A stretch of 64,000 bases of DNA from Bacteroidales bacterium UBA4772. GTDB lineage: Bacteria > Bacteroidota > Bacteroidia > Bacteroidales > VadinHA17. This document shows, piece after piece, positions 18,096 through 25,505 of the stretch. The stretch is from contig DHHM01000011.1 of the NCBI GenBank assembly GCA_002403305.1, positions 97,739 through 161,738 on the forward strand, given 5' to 3'. Every line of letters begins with the position of its first letter. Positions within the stretch are counted from its first letter, which is position 1. A program made the translations under genes and the position numbers. Below the pieces are notes generated by a model, which ran no database searches, was not told the DNA's origin, and saw nothing but the letters and a program-made list of their open reading frames with translations.

Positions 18096-19670
18096 ATGAA
18101 GAATCTGACAGTTTTGCGTTTACTGATATGTCTGATCATAGCAGGAATTGCCGGTACGGTAACTGCGGCAGACACTATTTCGGTGCCGCGGGGCAGCCAT
18201 GCCTTTGATATCATGCCATTTGTCCTCCCCTGGACAGGCACTTCCAACCCGGCCGCACTGTCCGGGAGAAGCTTCGGTAACCTGAGCCTGGCACAGGCAG
18301 GATACTCCTGGTCCGATGACGATATCAGGATGATACAGCAGCCGGTACAATCCTCCTCATACAACGCTGTCACGAAGGGGTTTATGAATTTTGGCAAAGT
18401 CTCCCTGTTCGGTTCATTCGGATACTCCAACTCCGGATTCAAGGGTGTCAATTATAACGGCACCATGATGTTCGACACACACAATCCTTATCTGGTTGGA
18501 GATACGGTATCTGCCAGACAGTCCAGGGAGCAATTCGACATGGAAGGTAAGGTAAGCTACCTGTTGAATGATCGGGTTAGCATAGCTGTCGGAGCAGAGT
18601 ACCTCTCTGCCGTCGGAGCCAAACAGAAGGATCCACGAAACAAGAACACAGTCTCCTCCCTGAGAGTCACTCCCGGGATAACCTACGACCTGGGCAAAAC
18701 AAAAGTCGGTCTCTCAGGCTCGGTATATACAACCAGCAATGAGATGTCCTACAGGGTTGAAGGTAACTGGAACCAGAACCTGTTCGTTTTCCTGGGTCTC
18801 GGTTATTATAGGCAGGAAGTGAACATCTCATCCTATTCGCAGTGGTATACGGGCAAAGGCTACGCCGGGGCAATCCAGGCTTCCCGTAAGGGCGATGACC
18901 TGTACATGATAGCTGAGGTAAGCTATGATCATTACACTGAAGAAGCCAGATCGGGCAGCTCTTTCAGATTGATTGACGGTATTACCGAGACAAATGACAT
19001 CTCACTGTCAGGGATGCTCAGGATAGAACGCGGTCAGGCATATCACATCCTCACCCTTAAAGGATCACTGAAGGCAGTGAGCGGCGACGAGATACTGCAG
19101 CGATCCTACAAAATCAATGCGGGGACCTATTCATATGACTCACTTGCAACGGTAAGCTGGATAGAGAATAAACAGATGATAACCGACCTGGGCGGTGAGG
19201 TGAAATATACACGGCTGGTATATGACAGCGATTACAATATCGACCTCGAGTTTGGTGGAGCCCTGCAGGCCGGCTATTACTCCACCGAACATTTCCCGGT
19301 TCAGACCTACGGATTCTACAACATCTTTAATCTTGGTGGCTCACTCTTTGCAAGAAAGCTGCTTAAAACGGGCCGTCTGCTCATTACCCCGGGCCTGGAA
19401 GCGGGGTACCGGATGAACCTCGGGTCGGATATTTCCTATGTCGTGCAGCCACTGAGCATCCCTGCCATGGTGTACCATGACTATTACATTTCCAAAGCAA
19501 ATATTATCAGTGCATCTGCATCGGTCAGGATTGAGATGCCTTTCAGTCAGAACAAATTTGTAAAATCATTGTTCCTTATTCCGCAGGGCAGGTATGCTGC
19601 GGCTCCGGGCTCGGAGGCCGGAGATATGTCTGGTTATCTGATAGATGTTGTGGCCGGACTCACATTCTGA
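18096..19670 (+). CDS. DUF6850-like outer membrane beta-barrel protein
   Basis: A 524-residue protein with a signal peptide (MKNLTVLRL...GTVTAAD) followed by many alternating amphipathic strands rich in Tyr, Ser and Gly, ending VAGLTF with the C-terminal Phe of an outer-membrane barrel. No plug or TonB box is visible, so it is not a TonB receptor. An in-frame GTG one codon upstream is also possible. From memory the family DUF6850 sits in this position after DUF4876 genes. It could be a second pore or a scaffold for the lipoprotein. Confidence 0.7.
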   Translation: MKNLTVLRLLICLIIAGIAGTVTAADTISVPRGSHAFDIMPFVLPWTGTSNPAALSGRSFGNLSLAQAGYSWSDDDIRMIQQPVQSSSYNAVTKGFMNFGKVSLFGSFGYSNSGFKGVNYNGTMMFDTHNPYLVGDTVSARQSREQFDMEGKVSYLLNDRVSIAVGAEYLSAVGAKQKDPRNKNTVSSLRVTPGITYDLGKTKVGLSGSVYTTSNEMSYRVEGNWNQNLFVFLGLGYYRQEVNISSYSQWYTGKGYAGAIQASRKGDDLYMIAEVSYDHYTEEARSGSSFRLIDGITETNDISLSGMLRIERGQAYHILTLKGSLKAVSGDEILQRSYKINAGTYSYDSLATVSWIENKQMITDLGGEVKYTRLVYDSDYNIDLEFGGALQAGYYSTEHFPVQTYGFYNIFNLGGSLFARKLLKTGRLLITPGLEAGYRMNLGSDISYVVQPLSIPAMVYHDYYISKANIISASASVRIEMPFSQNKFVKSLFLIPQGRYAAAPGSEAGDMSGYLIDVVAGLTF

Positions 19671-19674
19671 AACT

Positions 19675-21825
19675 ATGAAGAAATCAATCGTATCAGCAGT
19701 GTTGGCGTTAATTGCTTTAACGCCTTCATTTTCTCAGCCCCTGAAAGGCGAGTTTGCAATTATTGCCGACAGCAAATCACTGACTGCGGCAGGTAATGAG
19801 ATAAGGGAATATGCAGCCGTGCTTCAGGCCGAAGGGCTTGATGCGGTGATCATTGAAGACCGCTGGAAGCATACCGACTCAATAAGGCATTTACTGCGTG
19901 AGATGTATGTCTCAGGCCAGGGATTAGAGGGAGCGGTGTTCATTGGCGAGATCCCCGTGCCCATGCTCCGTGATGCACAGCACCTCACTTCGGCCTTCAA
20001 GATGGACCAGGTAAGATATCCCTGGCACAGGTCTTCAATACCCTCAGACAGGTTCTATGAGGACTTTGACCTTGAGTTTACATTTCTGAAGCCTGACACA
20101 AACGGGCTCTATTTTTACTACAGTCTGAACCCCTCATCGCCGCAGGTGCTTACACCTGACATCTACAGCGGCCGGATCCGGATTCCTGACGACAGTGACG
20201 GGTCAAAGCTGCGTGCTTACCTGAGGAAGGTGGTTGAAGCACACAGAAACCGGGATATCGTTGATGAGCTGCTCTTCTTTGCCGGCCACGGATACAATTC
20301 CAATTCCATGACAGCCCGTATCGATGAGAAGGCCGCCCTCCTGCAGCAGTTCCCGCAGCTCAACAGGCAGGATAAAGGGTTGGAATACATAGATTACACC
20401 TTTGATGAGCACATTAAGAACAGCATCCTCTCACTGATGACTGACGAGATGGTTGACATAGCCCTGCTGCACCATCACGGTGCCTATGATGCCCAGTATG
20501 TGGGATCAGAGAAGGCAGCCAACGGTGTGCAGCAGAATATTGAGAGCATCAAATTCTACCTCCGTTCAAAGGTAAGGGGTGCAAAAGACACCGTGGAGGC
20601 CAAGAATAAATACATGGAGTGGCTGGGAGTACCCGATGAATGGTTCAGGGGAGCAAACGAGAAGGAACAGACTGAAATAGATTCAGCCTGGTTTGCGGAT
20701 ATGGACATCATTGCTCAGGATGTGGCAGAATATGATATCAAGACCAGGTTCATCATGTTCGATGCCTGCTTCAACGGTTCATTCCACCGCGACGAATATA
20801 TCTCCGGCGCATATGTCTTCGGTGACGGAAGAACGGTGGCGGCACAGGCCAACACCGTCAACTCGCTTCAGGACAAATACCCCAATGAGATGGTCGGCCT
20901 GCTCTCATACGGCATGAGGGTGGGAGAGTGGAACCGGATGGTATGCTTCCTGGAGTCCCACATTATCGGCGACCCCACCTTCAGGTTCGCTTCATCGGAC
21001 CCGAAGCTTGACGCCGACAGGATGATGAAGAGCACCGGCAACAACGGCAGGCTGGTAAAGCTGGCCTCTTACCCCCATCCCGATGTGCAGAGCTGGGCCC
21101 TCTGGCATCTGAAATGGAACGGTTATCAGGACATAAGCAACCTGCTGGCAGATAAATATTTCAGCTCACCATACATGAACACCCGCATGACAGCGCTGAA
21201 GCTGCTCTCGCAGCTGAAGGATGACAACTTCATCAGGGTGACGGCAGCAGCTCTTGACGACTCGTATGAGCTTGTTCGCAGGTTCGCCGCCATATACTGC
21301 CAGGAGTCGGGCGACCCGCGGCTGGCACCGGCACTGATAAGGCTGGTTACTGACCCCAATGTCTCAAAGAGGGTGAACTACCAGGCTGTGGATGCGCTGG
21401 CATATTTCGACAGCACACTTCTTATGCGGGAGCTTGATAAAAGATTTGAGGGTATTGATACGGCAAATCACCTCGGAACCATCTACAGACAGACTGCGGC
21501 AAACATAAGTAAAAGGGCTGGTTATCCGCGCGAGAGCATTGAGACTGTAACAGGAGCGGATGTCACAGAGAAGAACAAGCTCTTTGACATCAGGTCACTA
21601 CGCAACCTTACATACCACACCCTCATTGAGCCATTGTGTGAATATGTGCTCACCGCTCCCGGAGAGAAGCTGGAGGTTGCACTGATAGAGGCACTCGGCT
21701 GGTTTAACTATAGCTATAACAGACAGTATATAATTGACACCTGTAACACCATCATGGCTGACAGTGAAAGGTTCTCGGAGCCGGTGCGCCTGGAGGCACT
21801 GAGAACGGTAAAGCGGCTGGAATAG
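19675..21825 (+). CDS. Secreted caspase-fold (C25-like) protein with C-terminal HEAT repeats
   Basis: A 716-residue protein with a signal peptide (ending PSFSQ). The N-terminal half has the strand-helix layout of clan CD peptidases: FFAGHGYNS with His205, LLHHHGAYD with His266-268, and FIMFDACFNGSF with Cys365, the likely nucleophile. A conserved late motif is HIIGDPTFRF. From about residue 455 on, helical pairs look like HEAT repeats. The start overlaps nothing but lies 4 bases after the barrel gene. A protease acting on a cluster product is possible; the His partner and activity are unproven. Confidence 0.75.
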   Translation: MKKSIVSAVLALIALTPSFSQPLKGEFAIIADSKSLTAAGNEIREYAAVLQAEGLDAVIIEDRWKHTDSIRHLLREMYVSGQGLEGAVFIGEIPVPMLRDAQHLTSAFKMDQVRYPWHRSSIPSDRFYEDFDLEFTFLKPDTNGLYFYYSLNPSSPQVLTPDIYSGRIRIPDDSDGSKLRAYLRKVVEAHRNRDIVDELLFFAGHGYNSNSMTARIDEKAALLQQFPQLNRQDKGLEYIDYTFDEHIKNSILSLMTDEMVDIALLHHHGAYDAQYVGSEKAANGVQQNIESIKFYLRSKVRGAKDTVEAKNKYMEWLGVPDEWFRGANEKEQTEIDSAWFADMDIIAQDVAEYDIKTRFIMFDACFNGSFHRDEYISGAYVFGDGRTVAAQANTVNSLQDKYPNEMVGLLSYGMRVGEWNRMVCFLESHIIGDPTFRFASSDPKLDADRMMKSTGNNGRLVKLASYPHPDVQSWALWHLKWNGYQDISNLLADKYFSSPYMNTRMTALKLLSQLKDDNFIRVTAAALDDSYELVRRFAAIYCQESGDPRLAPALIRLVTDPNVSKRVNYQAVDALAYFDSTLLMRELDKRFEGIDTANHLGTIYRQTAANISKRAGYPRESIETVTGADVTEKNKLFDIRSLRNLTYHTLIEPLCEYVLTAPGEKLEVALIEALGWFNYSYNRQYIIDTCNTIMADSERFSEPVRLEALRTVKRLE

Positions 21826-21884
21826 TACAGCTGAGACTCAGAATTCCGTGACCATTCCGTGATGCCCCGTATCAAAACAGCAGA

Positions 21885-21902
21885 GCCGCTGTAAACAGCG
21901 GT
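21885..21902. other. Short hairpin related to the nearby terminator
   Basis: GCCGCTG-TAAA-CAGCGGT forms a 7-bp stem with one G-T pair. Its core GCCGCTGT...CAGCGG is repeated in the stronger hairpin 75 bases downstream. Together they separate the plus-strand cluster from the minus-strand EF-G2 gene. Confidence 0.5.
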
Positions 21903-21977
21903 CAGGCCTTGATTGCTGTGTCAGAAAAGCAAAGCCACTTAATACAATGGCCAGACAATGATCTGCCGTAATAAAAC

Positions 21978-22005
21978 GCAGGGCCGCTGTTTGCAGCGGC
22001 CCTGC
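21978..22005 (-). terminator. Terminator of the EF-G2 gene
   Basis: A perfect 12-bp stem, GCAGGGCCGCTG with CAGCGGCCCTGC, closes a 4-base loop. Read on the minus strand it is followed by GTTTTATT, a usable T-rich tail, and it lies 36 bases after the EF-G2 stop. On the plus strand the tail is GGGTAAAA, so it is directional. Confidence 0.8.
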
Positions 22006-22040
22006 GGGTAAAAACCATATAGCGTTTTGGAAACTTTTTC

Positions 22041-24197
22041 CTATTCCTCTTCCTCCTCGGCTTCGTAGGCCTTGATGACGGCATCCTGAACCTCGCCGGG
22101 GACCTGGGAGTACTCGGCAAACTTCATGGTGTACATGGCGCGGCCGCCGGTGAGTGAGCTGAGAGCCGTGGAGTACTTGTTCATCTCAGCCAGGGGAACC
22201 CTTGCCTTGATCACCTCGAAACCCTTGTCGCTCGTCATGCCGAGCACCATGCCGCGTCGCCCTTGCAGGTCGCTGATGACATCACCCATGCGGTCGGAGG
22301 GAACCATGATCTCAACATCGTAGACCGGCTCAAGGATCTTCGGACCGGCATTCTTGAAGGCGGTGCTGAAGGCATTGCGCCCTGCCAGACGGAAGGATAT
22401 CTCGTTTGAATCTACCGGGTGCATCTTGCCGTCATAGACATACACCCTGATGTCACGGGCGTAGGAGCCAGTGAGAGGACCTACCTCCATCTTTTCCATG
22501 ATGCCCTTGAGGATGGCCGGCATGAAACGGGCGTCAATGGAGCCGCCGACGATGCAGTTCATGTATATGAGCTTGCCACCCCACGGCAGATCGATCTCCT
22601 CCTTGTCGCGGTTGGCCAGCTTGATCTCCTTGCCGGCGATCTTCATCATCGACTTCTCTGTTGAGCCCTCCTCAAACGGCTCGATGATCATATGCACCTC
22701 ACCGAACTGGCCGGCGCCGCCCGACTGCTTCTTGTGACGGTAGTCGGCCTGCGCGGTCTTGGTGATGGTCTCACGGTATGGTATCTTGGGTGCAAGGTAC
22801 TGGGTCTCGATCTTGAATATGTTGTCAAGATGCCACTTCAGAATGTTGAGATGATACTCGCCCTGTCCGTGGATGATGATCTGCTTCAGCTCCTTGGAAT
22901 ATTCGACGATGATGGTGGGGTCCTCCTGGTGCATACGACTGAGGGCCTCTCCCAGCTTCTCCTCATCACTCTCGCTGACCGGCTTGATGGCTGTACGGTA
23001 CTTGGGCTCGGGGAACTGCATGTTCTCATAGGTCCAGTCGTTGCCCACGACATTGAGAGTATGGTTGGTCTTGGTATTCTTCAGCTTGACGAAGCCGCCG
23101 ATGTCACCGGCATGTATCTCCGGAACACGGGTACGGTTCTTGCCGGCACAGATGAAGATCTGGGAGAGGCGCTCCCTGGTGCCGTTGCTGGTGTTGACCA
23201 CGTCAAGGTTCTCCGCGATCTTGCCTGACATCACCCTGAAATAGTTTATCTCACCGATGTGCTCCTCGATGGTGGTCTTGAATACAAACACCGAAGCCGC
23301 ACCTGAAGCATCACATTTAACCTCATTTCCCTTCGAGTTCTTCACTGCCGGCATGTCAGACGGCGCCGGTGCGGCAGCAGTGATGAACTGCAGAAGCCTG
23401 TCGACACCCACATTGCCTTTTGCAGAGACGCAGAAGACCGGGAAGATGCCCCTCTTGAGCAGCCCTTCACGTATACCCCTGCTGATCTCCTCCTCGGTCA
23501 GCTTGTCGTTGGCGAAGAAGAGCTCCATCAGCTCCTCGTCGCTCTCGGCCACCTTCTCGGTGAGGGTGGCGTGAAGCTCCTCAGCCCTCGACTGATGTTC
23601 GGCGGGAATATCAAGAACCTCAGCCTTGCCACCCTCCTTGCCGTAACGGAGCATCTTCATGCTGATGACGTCAATGACGGTGTTGAAGCCCGTGCCCTCA
23701 TTCACCGGGAACTGTGCCAGAGTGACATCACTGCCGAACCTCTCATGAAGCATCTCCACCGTCTTTTCAAAGTTGGCCTTTTCGTGATCGAGGCCGTTGA
23801 CGACAATGATGAGGGGCTTCTGAAACTTGTCGGCATGCCTGAACTGGATCTCCGTTCCCACCTCAACGCCGTTCTGAACGTTGATAACCAGCATGGCGGT
23901 GTCAGCTGCATACATCGATGATATGACTCCGCCGGAGAAGTCATCCAGACCCGGAGTGTCAACTATGTTTATCTTCTTGTCGTTGTACTCGGCGTAGAGC
24001 ACGGTGGAAAAAACTGAGTTGCGGTTCTCCTGCTCTATAGGCTTGTAGTCAGAGACGGTATTCCTGGCTTCCACTGTACCCCGCCTCTCAATGCCCCCCC
24101 CGTTGAACAGCATCGCTTCTGCAAGGGTGGTCTTTCCTGAGCCCGAGTTTCCCAGCAGAACAATGTTCCTGAGGTGGTCTGTTGAGTAAGTCTTCAT
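22041..24197 (-). CDS. fusA2: EF-G paralogue, EF-G2 type (probably no GTP hydrolysis)
   Basis: The 718-residue protein has all five EF-G domains but altered G motifs. The P-loop GNSGSGKT (16-23) is kept. The switch I motif RGITI is replaced by RNSVF. The switch II sequence is DTPGLDDF, with Leu84 where EF-G has the catalytic His. The G4 motif is NGLD rather than NKMD. In domain IV about 29 residues (513-541) replace a 3-residue loop of the canonical EF-G at 25506-27608. Bacteroides EF-G2 is known as a paralogue that translocates without GTP hydrolysis, is important in starvation and gut colonisation, and carries a 26-residue extra region. The C-terminus is acidic (EAEEEEE). The start is the ATG 78 bases inside the longest frame, downstream of a -7 box. 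Confidence 0.88.
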   Translation of the reverse strand: MKTYSTDHLRNIVLLGNSGSGKTTLAEAMLFNGGGIERRGTVEARNTVSDYKPIEQENRNSVFSTVLYAEYNDKKINIVDTPGLDDFSGGVISSMYAADTAMLVINVQNGVEVGTEIQFRHADKFQKPLIIVVNGLDHEKANFEKTVEMLHERFGSDVTLAQFPVNEGTGFNTVIDVISMKMLRYGKEGGKAEVLDIPAEHQSRAEELHATLTEKVAESDEELMELFFANDKLTEEEISRGIREGLLKRGIFPVFCVSAKGNVGVDRLLQFITAAAPAPSDMPAVKNSKGNEVKCDASGAASVFVFKTTIEEHIGEINYFRVMSGKIAENLDVVNTSNGTRERLSQIFICAGKNRTRVPEIHAGDIGGFVKLKNTKTNHTLNVVGNDWTYENMQFPEPKYRTAIKPVSESDEEKLGEALSRMHQEDPTIIVEYSKELKQIIIHGQGEYHLNILKWHLDNIFKIETQYLAPKIPYRETITKTAQADYRHKKQSGGAGQFGEVHMIIEPFEEGSTEKSMMKIAGKEIKLANRDKEEIDLPWGGKLIYMNCIVGGSIDARFMPAILKGIMEKMEVGPLTGSYARDIRVYVYDGKMHPVDSNEISFRLAGRNAFSTAFKNAGPKILEPVYDVEIMVPSDRMGDVISDLQGRRGMVLGMTSDKGFEVIKARVPLAEMNKYSTALSSLTGGRAMYTMKFAEYSQVPGEVQDAVIKAYEAEEEEE

Positions 24198-24245
24198 CTT
24201 GGCTTTAATTATTTTATTATATGTGTGTTGATCTCGTAGGGAGCG

Positions 24246-24253
24246 CAAAAATA
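24246..24253 (-). promoter_or_regulatory. -7 element of the EF-G2 promoter
   Basis: Read on the minus strand the sequence is TATTTTTG, matching the Bacteroidota -7 consensus TAnnTTTG, about 50 bases upstream of the EF-G2 start. No clear -33 TTG is seen at the usual spacing. It is back-to-back with the rpsL promoter, so both could share control. Confidence 0.6.
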
Positions 24254-24289
24254 ACAAATTTTCAAAAGAGATCATAAAAGTAGCTGCTG

Positions 24290-24314
24290 TTTGAAAAATA
24301 TTTATTTATCTTTG
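24290..24314 (+). promoter_or_regulatory. Promoter of the str ribosomal operon
   Basis: TATCTTTG (24307-24314) is a full match to the -7 consensus. A TTTG lies 13 bases upstream, shorter than the usual 19-21 spacing. The same TTTG-N13-TAnnTTTG layout appears before the HU gene at 61533-61557. Transcription would start near 24320, leaving a leader of roughly 280 bases before rpsL. Confidence 0.65.
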
Positions 24315-24448
24315 CACCGGTTTTTTGAAAAACAGGAGTACCGGTCACTTCTTACAGAGTGTAAGTTTAGAAAAGAGGTCGATGGGAGCGGTCGGGAAGA
24401 AATTCCTGTAAATAACTTACAAACCATAAGTTACATCTTCAGAAAACT

Positions 24449-24534
24449 TTGCCCCCGCAGCACTGCGCCGACGGACTGCCGTTAGCGCATCAGGCGGGAG
24501 CAGCGTGCGTAACGGGGGGCAATGAAAATTGCCC
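24449..24534 (+). promoter_or_regulatory. Structured rpsL leader with two competing hairpins
   Basis: Within the 406-base gap between EF-G2 and rpsL, TTGCCCCCG (24449-24457) can pair with CGGGGGGCAA (24513-24522). That stem encloses a nested hairpin, GCGC/ACGG with CCGT/GCGC (24465-24488). Alternatively GGGCAAT (24517-24523) can pair with ATTGCCC (24528-24534) around GAAA. The two folds share bases and exclude each other, like an attenuator or a ribosomal-protein autoregulatory leader. Upstream, shorter inverted repeats (CTTACA-GAG-TGTAAG; TAACTTA...TAAGTTA near 24414-24433) add structure. No functional proof exists. Confidence 0.55.
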
Positions 24535-24603
24535 GGTGAGACGGAGGAGAATGATTTTTTGCAGACCAGTATATAGAAAAGGAAAATTAATTAAAAGAGA
24601 ATT

Positions 24604-24978
24604 ATGCCAACAATTCAGCAGTTAGTAAGAAAAGGCCGCAAGAAGCTGGTAGACAAAAGCAAGGCACCTGCGCTTGACTCATGCCCGCAGAGGAGGGGAG
24701 TCTGTGTACGTGTCTACACTACCACGCCAAAGAAACCTAACTCAGCCATGAGAAAAGTAGCCAGGGTAAGGCTGACCAACCAGAAGGAGGTCAACGCCTA
24801 TATTCCGGGTGAGGGTCACAACCTCCAGGAGCACTCCATCGTGCTCATCAGGGGCGGCAGGGTCAAAGACCTTCCGGGTGTCCGCTATCACCTTATCCGT
24901 GGCGCACTTGACACCTCCGGTGTTGATGGCCGCAAGCAGAGAAGGTCAAAATACGGTGCAAAAAGACCAAAGAAGTAA
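24604..24978 (+). CDS. rpsL: 30S ribosomal protein S12
   Basis: Decoding-centre protein of the small subunit, 124 residues. The two loops that contact the A site are standard: TPKKPNSAMRK and GGRVKDLPGVRYH, with wild-type residues at the places where streptomycin-resistance changes arise. It is first in the super-operon, behind a long structured leader. rpsG follows after 21 bases. Confidence 0.98.
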   Translation: MPTIQQLVRKGRKKLVDKSKAPALDSCPQRRGVCVRVYTTTPKKPNSAMRKVARVRLTNQKEVNAYIPGEGHNLQEHSIVLIRGGRVKDLPGVRYHLIRGALDTSGVDGRKQRRSKYGAKRPKK

Positions 24979-24999
24979 CAGTTAAAGGATTCACACGAT

Positions 25000-25476
25000 A
25001 TGAGAAAGGCAAAACCAAAGAAGAGGATCCTCCTACCGGACCCGAAATTCAACGATCCGTACGTTACCCGTTTCATCAATAACCTGATGTACAGTGGTAA
25101 AAAGACCGTTGCCTTCAGAATATTTTACGACTCACTTGATATAGTGGCCGACAAGATGAAGAATGAGGAGAAGAGTCCTCTCGAGATCTGGAAACAGGCT
25201 CTTGACAACATCACTCCTCACGTAGAGGTCAAAAGCCGCAGGGTCGGTGGTGCCACCTTCCAGGTGCCGCTTGAGATCCGTCCCGACCGCAAGGTGAGCA
25301 TAAGCATGAAGAACCTCATTCTCTTCGCCCGCAAGCGCAGTGGCCACAGCATGGCTGAGAAGCTTGCCGCGGAGGTCATGGCTGCCTATAACCAGGAGGG
25401 GGGGGCCTATAAAAGAAAAGAGGATACACACCGAATGGCCGAGGCCAACAAGGCTTTCGCCCACTTCAGGTTCTGA
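25000..25476 (+). CDS. rpsG: 30S ribosomal protein S7
   Basis: Organises the head of the 30S subunit and, in enteric bacteria, represses its own operon. The 158 residues are usual for the family, starting MRKAKPKKR and ending AFAHFRF. A run of eight G (25398-25405) encodes Glu-Gly-Gly-Ala near the C-terminus, an unusual homopolymer for an essential gene. fusA follows after 29 bases. Confidence 0.98.
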   Translation: MRKAKPKKRILLPDPKFNDPYVTRFINNLMYSGKKTVAFRIFYDSLDIVADKMKNEEKSPLEIWKQALDNITPHVEVKSRRVGGATFQVPLEIRPDRKVSISMKNLILFARKRSGHSMAEKLAAEVMAAYNQEGGAYKRKEDTHRMAEANKAFAHFRF

Positions 25477-25505
25477 TCTGACACAGGGAGAACAACCAGC
25501 AACAG

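Noticed and set aside
9100..21825. Polysaccharide utilisation locus around the TonB receptor
   Set aside because: No SusD-like gene, glycoside hydrolase or hybrid two-component sensor is present; the partners are redox, ABC and DUF proteins.
22692..23228. Plus-strand frame of 178 residues inside EF-G2
   Set aside because: Leu/Asp-rich antisense translation without homology; the minus-strand protein is clearly a five-domain EF-G.
25390..25476. Possible frameshift at the G8 run in rpsG
   Set aside because: The frame continues into the normal S7 C-terminus (AFAHFRF), so the sequence as given is intact.
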